Assembly: GCA_035761805.1 (NCBI GenBank)
Contig: DASTQL010000101.1
Span: 1-10,361, forward strand
Source of the DNA: DASTQL01 sp035761805
Lineage (GTDB): Bacteria > Actinomycetota > Actinomycetes > Jiangellales > Jiangellaceae
Direction of reading: 5' to 3'
DNA: 10,361 bases
Shown: one piece after another, positions 1 through 7,242 of the stretch
Position numbering within the stretch: position 1 is the stretch's first letter
Layout: each line of letters begins with the position of its first letter
Translations under genes and position numbers: made by a program
The notes under the pieces: model-generated
Database searches by the model: none
Seen by the model: only the letters and a program-made list of their open reading frames with translations
What the model was told of the DNA's origin: nothing

Positions 1-1
1 G

Positions 2-112
2 CAGGTCCGCATCCCCGCCGACCGCCTCCCCGAGTTCATCCCACCCGCCTACATCGACCCCCAGCACACACCCACACGCAACACCCGACACCACCACCGA
101 CAAGCCAGCTAG
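2..112 (+). CDS. C-terminal end of a probable DUF222/HNH endonuclease (13E12-type) protein, partial
   Basis: The reading frame is open from base 2 to the TAG at 110-112 and gives 36 residues. It contains the run RLPEFIPPAYIDP, a gap, then RNTRHHH. A tail of the form LPxFxPPxxIDPxxxPxRN is, from memory, common at the extreme C terminus of actinobacterial DUF222 proteins carrying an HNH nuclease domain (the 13E12 repeat family). Neither the HNH motif nor the DUF222 body lies inside the window, so the call rests on this tail alone. The stop codon sits inside a hairpin that probably ends the transcript. Such genes are often present in many copies per genome, and their cellular role is not settled. 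The neighbour downstream is separated by about 200 bases and is probably a different transcription unit. Confidence 0.55.
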   Translation, partial: QVRIPADRLPEFIPPAYIDPQHTPTRNTRHHHRQAS

Positions 113-132
113 ACCCCCGGCCGGGGTCCAGC
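108..132 (+). terminator. GC-rich hairpin at the end of the partial HNH gene
   Basis: Bases 108-117 can pair with 123-132 around a five-base loop. Nine of ten positions pair; the single mismatch is A111 with C129. The stem overlaps the TAG stop. There is no T-run after it, so it would be the U-less type of terminator often proposed in actinomycetes. The fold is seen in the sequence; termination is inferred. Confidence 0.45.
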
Positions 133-298
133 GCCACCGCAGGATTGCGACTCGCTTGATCAATCACCGGCCGAAGCAGGTGCACGTGCCTCGACGAGAG
201 CAGCGACGCTGGAGACGCCGCCTGCTCGGAACGCCCGCCCAGCCCGACTCGCCCGGAGCACGATCGGCTGATAGCCACGGCACCAAGCGCCTCCCGTG

Positions 299-304
299 CA
301 CAAT
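299..304 (+). promoter_or_regulatory. Possible -10 element for a leaderless GNAT transcript
   Basis: CACAAT lies seven bases before the GTG chosen as start of the acetyltransferase gene, and no Shine-Dalgarno-like purine run precedes that GTG. This spacing would place transcription start on the GTG itself, as is common for leaderless actinobacterial genes. No convincing -35 box is visible. The rest of the 133-311 gap shows nothing recognisable. Confidence 0.25.
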
Positions 305-311
305 CAGCCGC

Positions 312-917
312 GTGAACGACCTCGCGGTCACGCCGCTCGACGGCCGAACGTGGAAGGACCTGGCCGGTCTCTTCAGCCAGGGCGGCGACCCGAAGCGGTG
401 CTGGTGCATGTACTGGCGACTGCCCAGCGGGCGCTGGTCCCTCACGAGCACCGAGGCCAACCGCAACGCCCTGCACGACCTCGCCGAGGGCACCGGGCCG
501 GCGCCGGGCCTGGTCGCCTTCCGCGGCGACGAGGCCATCGGGTGGGTGAGCCTGGGCCCGCGAGAGGACTTCCCGCGCATCACCAGGTCGCGGACCATCC
601 CACACGTGCCGGGTGAGGGTCTCTGGTCGGTCGTCTGCTTCGTGGTCAGCCGGAGGGCCCGCCGCTCCGGTGTCGCGACCGCCCTCCTGGATGCCGCCGT
701 CGAGCATGCCCAGGCGAACGGAGCACAGGCAGTGGAGGCCTACCCCGTCGACACTCGTGGCAGCCGCATCACATCGGCGTCGGCCTACACAGGCACCCTC
801 GGGATGTTCGAGCGGGCCGGATTCGCCGTCGTCTCACCGACCCGCTCCTCGGCCGGTAGAGGCAACGCCCGCGTCGTCGTCCGCCGCACCCTCGACTGGG
901 CAGGTGAGGGCAGATGA
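312..917 (+). CDS. GNAT-family N-acetyltransferase
   Basis: This 201-residue protein has the acetyl-CoA binding motif A of GNAT enzymes: a strand reading SVVCFVVSRRARRSGVATA at about residues 106-124, with the pyrophosphate-binding RRSGVA loop at 117-122 and the following helix. A later YTGTLGMFERAGF segment (about 159-171) matches the usual motif-B end, where a Tyr/Phe-rich helix precedes the last strand. Near the N terminus the unusual CWCMYWR (C30 and C32) resembles a GNAT subgroup with an aromatic, cysteine-containing opening. The substrate cannot be read from the sequence; a small amine or antibiotic-like molecule is only a guess. The GTG at 312 was chosen because the frame upstream (from an ATG at 156) is Arg/Pro-rich and does not look like protein. 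The stop overlaps the next gene's ATG (ATGA), so the two are probably translationally coupled. Confidence 0.85.
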   Translation: MNDLAVTPLDGRTWKDLAGLFSQGGDPKRCWCMYWRLPSGRWSLTSTEANRNALHDLAEGTGPAPGLVAFRGDEAIGWVSLGPREDFPRITRSRTIPHVPGEGLWSVVCFVVSRRARRSGVATALLDAAVEHAQANGAQAVEAYPVDTRGSRITSASAYTGTLGMFERAGFAVVSPTRSSAGRGNARVVVRRTLDWAGEGR

Positions 918-1996
918 CCGCCGAAGTCGTGTTCTGGACCGTGGTGCTGGTCCGGTTCTTCCTGCCCCTCGCGATCTTCCGCTGCCCGCTCCCGGCGATC
1001 ATCGCCTGCCTGGTCGTCGACGGCATCGACCAGACGGTCTTCCAGACCTTCGGCTTCGACCCGCCCTTCTACCAGGGCTACGACAAGGCGATGGACGTCT
1101 TCTACCTCGGCGTCGCCTACATCTCGACGATGCGCAACTGGACGAGCCTGCCGGCCTTCCAGGTGTCGCGGTTCCTGTTCTTCTACCGGCAGATCGGCGT
1201 CGTCGCCTTCGAGCTGACCCAGGTCCGCGCCCTGCTGCTGATCTTCCCGAACACCTTCGAGTACTTCTTCATCGCGTACGAGGCGATCCGCTCGCGGTGG
1301 AACCCGGCGCGCTTCGGCATGCGGTTCTGGGTGGTGACCGCCGCCCTGATCTGGGTGTTCGTCAAGCTGCCGCAGGAGTACTGGATCCACATCGCCCAAC
1401 TCGACTTCACCGACACGGTTGCCGAGGTCGCGTGGTTCGGCCCCGCCGTCGTCGCTGCCGTCGTCGGCCTCCTACTCGTCTTCTGGTTCCTCGTACGGCC
1501 GCGACTCGACCCGGCCGACCACCGATGGCAGCTCGCGGCGGCGCCCCTGCCGGAAGCGATCGACGAGGCGCACGAGCGCACCGCGTACATGGCTCAGCAC
1601 GGCAGGGTCTGGTCCGTCGCCTCGCTGGAGAAGGTCCTCCTCATCGGGCTGCTGACGGTGATCTTCGGGTCCGTCCTGCCAGGGGTCCAGGTGTCGAGCC
1701 TCACCCTCTTCACCTGGATCGCGGTCTTCGTCCTCGTCAACGCCGTCATCGGGCTCTGGGTGGCGCGCCACGGCTGGAGCACCGAGTCGGTGCTGGGATC
1801 CTTCCTGGTCCGCGTCGCCGTCAACGTCGGCATCCTGGTCGCCGTCGACCTGGTGCGGGCCGGCTCGATCAACCTGACGAACGCCCTGTTCTTCGTGCTG
1901 CTCTTCAGCGTCCTGGTGACGCTCTACGACCGCTACCGGCCGGTGCACGAGTACCGGTTCTCCGCCGAGGCCGCCGCCCGACCACCGGCCCGGTGA
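914..1996 (+). CDS. Polytopic membrane protein of unknown function
   Basis: This is a 360-residue protein that I do not recognise. Hydrophobic segments lie at about residues 5-33, 84-121 (with charged residues, perhaps one or two helices), 136-151, 173-194, 239-258, 263-283, 297-313 and 320-338, so about eight membrane helices are likely. A hydrophilic loop at about 195-235 separates the two halves. Aromatic-rich stretches such as FFYRQIG and FEYFFIAYE mark the first half. There is no signal peptide apart from the first helix, and no ATPase, protease or transporter signature that I can name. The ATG at 914 overlaps the stop of the acetyltransferase, with GTGAGGG at 904-910 as ribosome site, so the two form an operon. 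One possibility is that the pair acts on the same membrane-associated substrate; this is inference from overlap alone. The TGA abuts the stop of the convergent hydrolase directly. Confidence 0.85.
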   Translation: MTAEVVFWTVVLVRFFLPLAIFRCPLPAIIACLVVDGIDQTVFQTFGFDPPFYQGYDKAMDVFYLGVAYISTMRNWTSLPAFQVSRFLFFYRQIGVVAFELTQVRALLLIFPNTFEYFFIAYEAIRSRWNPARFGMRFWVVTAALIWVFVKLPQEYWIHIAQLDFTDTVAEVAWFGPAVVAAVVGLLLVFWFLVRPRLDPADHRWQLAAAPLPEAIDEAHERTAYMAQHGRVWSVASLEKVLLIGLLTVIFGSVLPGVQVSSLTLFTWIAVFVLVNAVIGLWVARHGWSTESVLGSFLVRVAVNVGILVAVDLVRAGSINLTNALFFVLLFSVLVTLYDRYRPVHEYRFSAEAAARPPAR

Positions 1997-2818
1997 TCAG
2001 GCGCGCGCGGCGACCGGTGCGTCGAGGAAGGCCGGGACGATCGACAGCAGCAGGTCGGCACGGTCCACCAGCGTCACGTGAGACGTGCCGGGCAGGACGG
2101 CGAGCTGCGAGTCCGGCAGGCCGGCAGGGAGGTCGCCGAAGACGCCACCACCGAGCAGCCGGAACATCTCCACCGCGTGCTCCGGGCGGACCAGGTCCGA
2201 GTCCCCGAGCACCAGCAGGGTCGGCGCCTCGATGGCCCGGATCGCGTCCGCCGACAGGTCCTGGGTCCCCCGGTCCATCTCGGTCTTCTTCTCGAAGAGC
2301 ACGGCGAAGTCCTCCGGGCGCGGAGCGATCCGCAGGTACTCCTCGTGCCACGGGCTCCCGTGCATCATCTCCGGCGTCATCTCCCCCAGGCCGTCCATCA
2401 GACCCGGATGGATCCCGTCCATCGTGTACGTCACGGAGGCGAGCACCAGCTTGCGCACGACCTCTGGGTGCCGGACGGCTACTCGCAGCGCGACGGCGGC
2501 GCCCATGCTGTAGCCGAAGATGTCGGCCTGCTCGATGCCCAGGTGCTTCAGCGCGGCGACGGTGTCGTCCGCCATCTGCTCGAGCGACAGCGGCCGGTCG
2601 ATGTCCGCCGTGTGCCCGTGGGCCTGCATCTCGAGGCCGATCACCTGGCGCGATCGGGCGAGCCCGGGCAGGACGTTCCCGAAGGACGTACCGATCGCGG
2701 AGAAGGCGCCGTGCAGGAGCACGAGCGGCTGTCCCTCCCCGTGCACCTCGTAGTACATCTGTAGGCCATTCACCGGGGCGTAGCCCGTGCTGACCGCCGG
2801 CTGCGTCGTCTGCGTCAT
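1997..2818 (-). CDS. Alpha/beta-fold hydrolase
   Basis: The 273-residue protein has the layout of a soluble alpha/beta hydrolase. The opening strand and oxyanion turn read PLVLLHGAF (about 31-39). The nucleophile elbow is GYSMG at 102-106, with Ser104. The acid is in LGDSDLV (Asp208 most likely, Asp206 alternatively), and the histidine is His247 in PGTSHVTL. A cap region rich in Met, Glu and Pro lies at about 130-195. Esterase, lactonase or similar activity is expected, but no subfamily is clear. The ATG at 2818 was chosen because GAGGA precedes it by about six bases and the N terminus (MTQTTQPA) then leads straight into the first strand; the frame upstream is Arg-rich. No signal peptide, so cytoplasmic. 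It stands alone, convergent with the membrane-protein operon with no gap. Confidence 0.9.
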   Translation of the reverse strand: MTQTTQPAVSTGYAPVNGLQMYYEVHGEGQPLVLLHGAFSAIGTSFGNVLPGLARSRQVIGLEMQAHGHTADIDRPLSLEQMADDTVAALKHLGIEQADIFGYSMGAAVALRVAVRHPEVVRKLVLASVTYTMDGIHPGLMDGLGEMTPEMMHGSPWHEEYLRIAPRPEDFAVLFEKKTEMDRGTQDLSADAIRAIEAPTLLVLGDSDLVRPEHAVEMFRLLGGGVFGDLPAGLPDSQLAVLPGTSHVTLVDRADLLLSIVPAFLDAPVAARA

Positions 2819-2900
2819 GGCGTCCTCGCGATCGTGGGTCGTGTGTGAGAGACCCCGCCGCGCCACGGAACTCATCGCGTACGTGGTTGTCGATCCTGTC

Positions 2901-2910
2901 CCCGTACGGG
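2901..2910. promoter_or_regulatory. Perfect 10-base palindrome upstream of the hydrolase gene
   Basis: CCCGTACGGG is a perfect palindrome about 85 bases before the hydrolase start. It lies between the arms of a wider inverted repeat, GAGACCC at 2849-2855 and GGGTCTC at 2915-2921. It could be an operator, but no regulator can be assigned and GC-rich palindromes arise easily in such DNA. No clear promoter boxes are visible in 2819-2985. Confidence 0.2.
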
Positions 2911-2985
2911 TGGAGGGTCTCACCCACAGGACGTCCGGAAGGTACGAGGCGTGGCGACCGCGTACGGCGGCACCGGCCCGACACG

Positions 2986-3261
2986 ATGACGACCAGCGAC
3001 GCCGACGTCGCGCTCTCCGCGAGGGCGCAGATGCGGCACCTCGGGACGGCCGGCGCCGTGATCGGCCTTTGCCGCCTCGCCTCCAGCAGGTGCAGGCCAG
3101 ACTCATCCTCGCCCCGCTGGTCTCCGGTGTGCTCGAAGCCCTGGTCCCAGACCGCGCTGTGGCGCCGTTCGGTTCCCCCGTCCAAGCTGTCGCTGCTCGG
3201 CCTCGTGCGACACATGGCCGAGGTGGAGCGCAAGCGGATCGACGGACGGGTGGGCCAGTAG
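2986..3261 (+). pseudogene. Remnant of a DinB/DUF664 (mycothiol-transferase-like) gene
   Basis: An ORF opening MTTSDADVAL at the ATG at 2986 runs to a TAG at 3259-3261. The stretch 3130-3231 reads SVPPSKLSLLGLVRHMAEVER after a CSxxxxxxALWRR lead. This closely follows the DUF664 pattern KCSGLxxxxLxRRxVPPSxLSLLGLVRHMAEVER, including the HM histidine expected to bind metal in DinB-type folds. Intact members are about 160-180 residues. Here the residues between the start and the conserved block are not family-like in any forward frame, and after AEVER the protein stops within ten residues, so the second half with the other metal ligands is gone. The remnant therefore cannot be functional. It sits in the 460-base gap between the hydrolase and the regulator. 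The frame assignment of the conserved block is clear; the decay history is inferred. Confidence 0.6.
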
Positions 3262-3278
3262 GAGCCGGACGCGTCGAG

Positions 3279-6179
3279 TCAGCCGCGCGCAACGGTCCGG
3301 TCCGCGAGCCGCGCCAGCTCGAGTCGGCTGCTCGTCCCGGTCTTGCGGAGCAGGTTCGAGACGTGGACGCTGACCGTCTTCTCGCTGATCACGAGCTCGC
3401 GGGCGATCTCGGCGTAGGTGCGGCCGGCGACGACGTGGGCGAGGACCTCCTGCTCGCGGTTCGTGAGCCCGGGCAAGCCTGGCGTGGGTGGCGCCTCGAC
3501 CACCGGTCCTGGCGTGGACAACCCGACCCTGGCGGCCGTCGCGAGCCGTTCGACCTCCCGCAGCAGCGGTAGGGCCTGGAGGTCGTCGGCGAGCCGGTGC
3601 GCTCGGCGCAGAGCCTCGGCTCCCTCCGTACGAGAGGTGCGGTCGGCGAGGAGGGCTTCCGCGGCGCGCCATCTGGTGTACGCCTCGTCCCAGGGGAGCA
3701 GGGCGTCCTGGCACGCATCCGCGGCGTCGACCCACGCAGTGGGAGCATCCGTTCCTTCGGCCCGATGCACTTCGGCGTCGTACCACGCCTGCATGGCCCG
3801 GATCACGTTCCGGTAGTGGTCGCCGGGGCTGACGTCCACCGGAACGTGCGGGTGACGTTCGCGCAGGTCGCGCACCCGGTCGAGTGCAGGGGTCGGGTCC
3901 TCGCGCCGGCTGCGGGCGGCCTCGGCCCGGTCGGCCAGGACCTGCGCGGCCAGCGGCACGATCCGCTCGACGAGGTCCGTCGGCGCCTCGGGTGCATCGG
4001 GGTCCGGCACCAGCGCGAGGGCACGGTCGGCGTCACCGGCGGCGAGCGCGAGGGTGGCGCGGACGGCGTCGGCCGGCAGGGCCCGGTAGTCCGCCAGCCT
4101 CGGGAACAGCTCCTCGGCCCGGGCGAGGTGCGCCTCGGCCTCGTCCCGCCGGCCCTGTCGACAGGCGAGCTCGGCCGCGACCAGCCGGGCGTTCGTATCG
4201 GCCATCGGGCCCGGGGACGACCCCAGGGCCAGGCGCAGCCGGTCGAGGCACTCACGCAGGCGCCCGAGGTGGAGCAGACCGAGGGCCTCGGTGGCGGCCA
4301 ACCAGGCCGTGTAGCAGTGCGGAGCCCGCAGGGCGGTCAGGACCTCACGTCCGTGCGCCAACTGCGCCACGACGGCGGGGCTCGTGGCCGAGGCCATGCT
4401 GTTGCTGGTCCACATGACCGCGCTCACGTACGCCAGCCAGTTGCCAGACAGCAGGGCGGCCTCCTGCGCCTCTGCGCCGGTGGTGCGGTCGGCCTGCACC
4501 GATGCCATCAGACCGACGACGAGGGCGAACGCGAGCGCCTCCGGGTCGCCACAGGCCCGGGCCCGCTGAACGGCCAACCCCGCCGTGGTGGGTCCTGAGC
4601 CCACGCCGTGCCACAGCTCGGCGTGCGCCAGCGCGGCAAGGGCCAGAGCGTGCTCCGCGGACGTGGGCACGATGGACGAGATCCGGACGGCCTCGCGGGC
4701 GTCGGCGATGCCGGCGAACTCGCGGCCGGTGATCTGCCGCAACTGCATGCGTCGGGCCAACGAGCGAGCTGCACGCCGTGGCTCCGCGGCGGGGTCGATC
4801 ACGGCGAGGAGGTCGTCGACGGCCCGCAGCTCCTCCTCCCAGTCACCGGCCCGCTCGGCGGCCACCCGGATCCGGTCGAGCAGCTCGCTGGGAGCGGCGG
4901 CGTGCTCAACGCGGCTGGACAGGGCTGACGCCCGCCGGAGCAGCCGTACGGTCTCGGCCGTGCCACCGACCCGCTCGGTCGCGGTGGCCGCCTGCATGGC
5001 CCACCCGTACGCCTGCTCGTGATCGCCCGCGCCGAGATGGTGGTCGGCGAGGTCGACCAGCCGCTCCACGCCGCCATCGTCGTCCGATCCGCCCCGCCGA
5101 CCCAGGACGGCTACGTACGCCGCGTGCGCGGCCCGCCGCTCCTCGGGCAGCATGGCGGCGCTCAGCGCCTCGGCGACGAGCGGGTGGCCGAACCAGTAGC
5201 GCTCCTGGTCGTCGAGGACGAGCACTCCCGCGTCGACAGCTTCGCGCTGCAGCGACACGACGCCCGTCACCAACCCGGCGGCGGCCGCCACCTCCGCCGC
5301 ACGGCCGGCCGGCTGAGGTCGCCCGCCGACCGCCAGCAGCTGGGTGAGCTGCCGAGCAGGGGCGGACAGTCCGCGCCACAGCCGGGCCACGGCATCGCCA
5401 AGTTCCTCCGGCAGCCCGGCGGGGAGGCCGCGGGCGTCGGCCCCGAGGCGGCGGACGAGCAGGGTGGTCAGGTACGGGTTGCCTCGGGTCCTCGCGTGGA
5501 CCTCGTCCACGAGCGACTCGAACGGCTGGCCGCCGAGCAAGCCGGTGATCTGTTCCCGGGTGCCGAGCCGGTCCAGTCGCCCGAGCGGCATCTCCTCCAC
5601 CGCGGGGAACCGGCGCACGTCAGCCAGCCAGGTTCGCAGGGAGTCGGTGTCGGCCGCCTCGCCCGTACGGAGGGTCATCAGCACGGCCAACCGTCGGTCG
5701 CCCGACCCGGCGAGACCGGCCAGGAGGTACTTGAGGACGTCCCACGTGCTGCGGTCGGCCCACTGCAGGTCGTCGACGACGAGGACGGCCGGCCGCTCGG
5801 CGGCGGCTCGGTCCAGCCAGGCGTCGAGGTCGATCGCCACGTCCCCGACCGCTGCGGCCTCCGCGAGCGCGGGCAGCGACGGTGCGTCGCCGCTGGCGGC
5901 TCGACCACCCCACGTACGGAGGGCGGATCGGAGTGGCAGGTACGGCGAGGCGAGCGAGGAGAGCGGCGGGCACGAAGCCCACAGCACGCCGACCGGGTGC
6001 GCCTCGCACACCGCGCGGACCAGCGAGGTCTTGCCGACCCCCGCCTCACCGGAGACGAGCAACGCTCCCGGCCGCCCGGTCTGCGCAGCGGCCAGGAGCG
6101 CGGTCAGCCGGGTCAGCTCGGCCTCGCGTCCGGCCAGGCCGTCGGCAGCCGAGCGAGGTCCGCCGGGGACTCCTCCCAC
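3279..6179 (-). CDS. LAL-type LuxR-family transcriptional regulator with N-terminal ATPase
   Basis: This is a 966-residue protein of the large ATP-binding LuxR class (MalT/LAL type, usually 850-1000 residues). GREAEL at about 16-21 opens the STAND/AAA-type ATPase. The Walker A loop is GEAGVGKT at 44-51, and Walker B is VLVVDDLQWAD at about 132-142. The middle, about 300-890, is Ala/Leu/Arg-rich helical sequence in repeated helix pairs, as in TPR-like sensor regions. The C terminus (905-966) is a LuxR helix-turn-helix beginning LTNREQEVL, with the recognition helix around SEKTVSVHVSNLL. It probably activates transcription when ATP and an unknown ligand or partner are bound. The GTG at 6179 is the last start before the ATPase; the frame further upstream is Arg-rich and unlike protein. 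No ribosome site precedes this GTG, but CACACT lies six bases before it, so the message may be leaderless. The divergent secreted-protein gene is a candidate target. Confidence 0.92.
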   Translation of the reverse strand: MGGVPGGPRSAADGLAGREAELTRLTALLAAAQTGRPGALLVSGEAGVGKTSLVRAVCEAHPVGVLWASCPPLSSLASPYLPLRSALRTWGGRAASGDAPSLPALAEAAAVGDVAIDLDAWLDRAAAERPAVLVVDDLQWADRSTWDVLKYLLAGLAGSGDRRLAVLMTLRTGEAADTDSLRTWLADVRRFPAVEEMPLGRLDRLGTREQITGLLGGQPFESLVDEVHARTRGNPYLTTLLVRRLGADARGLPAGLPEELGDAVARLWRGLSAPARQLTQLLAVGGRPQPAGRAAEVAAAAGLVTGVVSLQREAVDAGVLVLDDQERYWFGHPLVAEALSAAMLPEERRAAHAAYVAVLGRRGGSDDDGGVERLVDLADHHLGAGDHEQAYGWAMQAATATERVGGTAETVRLLRRASALSSRVEHAAAPSELLDRIRVAAERAGDWEEELRAVDDLLAVIDPAAEPRRAARSLARRMQLRQITGREFAGIADAREAVRISSIVPTSAEHALALAALAHAELWHGVGSGPTTAGLAVQRARACGDPEALAFALVVGLMASVQADRTTGAEAQEAALLSGNWLAYVSAVMWTSNSMASATSPAVVAQLAHGREVLTALRAPHCYTAWLAATEALGLLHLGRLRECLDRLRLALGSSPGPMADTNARLVAAELACRQGRRDEAEAHLARAEELFPRLADYRALPADAVRATLALAAGDADRALALVPDPDAPEAPTDLVERIVPLAAQVLADRAEAARSRREDPTPALDRVRDLRERHPHVPVDVSPGDHYRNVIRAMQAWYDAEVHRAEGTDAPTAWVDAADACQDALLPWDEAYTRWRAAEALLADRTSRTEGAEALRRAHRLADDLQALPLLREVERLATAARVGLSTPGPVVEAPPTPGLPGLTNREQEVLAHVVAGRTYAEIARELVISEKTVSVHVSNLLRKTGTSSRLELARLADRTVARG

Positions 6180-6333
6180 GGTCCGAGTGTGCCAGCACCT
6201 GCCCGCGTGGCGGCGTCTCGTGCGCGAGGACCTGAGGGGTCGGACGGGACGATCTGAGGGTTGCCGCCGGATGTGTCTGAGCGTCCGCCGGGAGCACGGT
6301 CGAGCGGTCGGACAGCTCACCCCGGAGGTCACC
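6180..6333. promoter_or_regulatory. Divergent intergenic region with three spaced CTGAG words
   Basis: This 154-base gap must hold promoters for the LAL regulator (minus) and the small secreted protein (plus). CTGAG occurs at 6232-6236, 6254-6258 and 6277-6281, the first two as CTGAGGG. The steps are 22 and 23 bases, close to two helical turns, so the copies would face the same side of DNA. This is a reasonable layout for a dimeric or oligomeric regulator, perhaps the LAL protein itself. AGTGTG at 6186-6191 (CACACT on minus) is a possible -10 for the regulator. GGAGG at 6324-6328 is the ribosome site of the plus gene. The spacing is seen; binding is inferred. Confidence 0.35.
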
Positions 6334-6612
6334 ATGCAACGCTCGACCCACGCCACCACCCAGCGCCTGCGACGGCTCGTAGCGGCTGCGCTCGCCGCCG
6401 CCACTCTCGTCGGCACCGTCGCAACCGTCCCCGCCGGCGCCAGGGTGATCCCTGGCGATGGACGGGTCGGCGTGTACCAGGGTCTGACCCCCGGTACGCA
6501 GGACGCGATCGGTCAGTGCCCCGTGCGTCGCCTCGACAACCACCTGGTCCGGTGCGACCACCTCACCGGCGGGGCCGCGGTCGCGGCATCGTGGCTAGCG
6601 CCCGAGCTGTGA
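6334..6612 (+). CDS. Small secreted protein with a two-cysteine loop, unknown function
   Basis: This is a 92-residue protein with a clear Sec-type signal peptide: a basic start ending RLRR at about 11-14, a hydrophobic core LVAAALAAATLVGTVATV, and a likely cut after PAGA near residue 36. The mature part is about 56 residues and contains just two cysteines, C62 and C74, which could form one disulfide around the loop PVRRLDNHLV. I recognise no domain. GGAGG ends five bases before the ATG, an excellent ribosome site, which supports a real gene despite its size. Divergent placement from the LAL regulator suggests shared control. Possible roles include an extracellular peptide, an inhibitor or a wall protein; none can be chosen from the sequence. 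The start is well supported and the function is open. Confidence 0.75.
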   Translation: MQRSTHATTQRLRRLVAAALAAATLVGTVATVPAGARVIPGDGRVGVYQGLTPGTQDAIGQCPVRRLDNHLVRCDHLTGGAAVAASWLAPEL

Positions 6613-6629
6613 CGCCGACCGGGTAGCGC

Positions 6630-7242
6630 TCAGCTGCCCGGCTCCAGGAAGCGCCCGGTCACGCCCTCGTTGTCCTGCTGCTGCTCGTAGGACGCGGGCG
6701 CGATCGCCCGCGGGACGGTGTCGTCCAGCTCGCCGGAGATGACCAGCAGGGGGCCCGCGCTCCGGGTTCCGCGAATCCACCTCGGCCTCGGTCCATGGGT
6801 TGAGGTTGGCGATGGCCGCCTGGCAGAGCGGCTTACCGGAAGCCGGGACGGAGAACGTCTCGTACAGCTCCTCGGCCTCGTCCTCGCTCACAGCGTTCGC
6901 GAAGGCATAGCGGAACTGGTCGTACGTGAGCGGGACGGCGCGGCTGCGGCTGGCCGGGTTGCCCAGGACCGGGAACGCCGTCTTCAGCGTCGAGATCGGC
7001 AGATCGCCGGCTTCCGGTCCAGCCCTCGGATGATCTCCTCGAAGTGGTCGGCGACCTGGCCGACCGACTTGCCGGCGAACGCCTGCGGATGGGCCTTCCG
7101 CCTCCGCGACCGTCTCCGGGTCGTCGGGCCACCCGGGTGCCAGTGCCACGTAGCCGCTCTCCTCGAAGAGAGCCGCCCAGCGGTCCCAGCTGCTCGGTAG
7201 CAGCCACAGCTCCTGGACGAAGACGACCGGTGGCTTGCGCTG
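6630..7242 (-). pseudogene. Decayed alpha/beta hydrolase lacking nucleophile and histidine regions
   Basis: Read across frames on the minus strand, the pieces follow one alpha/beta hydrolase. They run KPPVVFVQELWLLPSSWDRW, then ALAPGWPDDPETVAEA, then (other frame) AHPQAFAGKSVGQVADHFEE to LDRKPA. The first frame returns with LPISTLKTAFPVLGNP through ANLNPWTEAEVDSRNPERGP, and a shifted frame carries LLVISGELDDTVP to RFLEPGS and the TGA at 6630-6632. One extra G near 7098-7101 and one extra C in the run at 6749-6753 (plus-strand Gs) shift the frame. The junction near 7008 lacks the expected GHSxGG nucleophile elbow, and the end after NEGVT lacks the RGHS histidine region. No start codon precedes KPPVVF; a stop lies just upstream at 7243-7245. 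Asp in GELDDTVP is the only catalytic-type residue left. Confidence in the family is high and in loss of function very high. Confidence 0.85.

Noticed and set aside
613..2793. 726-codon plus-strand frame
   Set aside because: It is very Arg/Pro-rich and crosses the GNAT gene, the membrane gene and, antisense, the hydrolase. All three have clear family or membrane features in other frames.
2819..3292. Longer start for the alpha/beta hydrolase
   Set aside because: The extension is Arg/Pro-rich without fold features, while the ATG at 2818 has a good ribosome site.
3597..4598. 333-codon plus-strand frame, with others such as 5019-6257 and 5344-6612
   Set aside because: These are antisense shadows of the LAL regulator, caused by GC-rich codon usage. 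Only the end of the last one (from 6334) is a real gene.
6180..6416. Longer start for the LAL regulator (ATG at 6416)
   Set aside because: The extra 79 residues are Arg-rich, unlike LAL proteins, and would cover the start and ribosome site of the divergent secreted-protein gene.
6749..7101. Sequencing error as the full explanation of the broken hydrolase
   Set aside because: Homopolymer errors could explain the two single-base insertions but not the loss of the nucleophile-elbow and histidine segments or the missing start.
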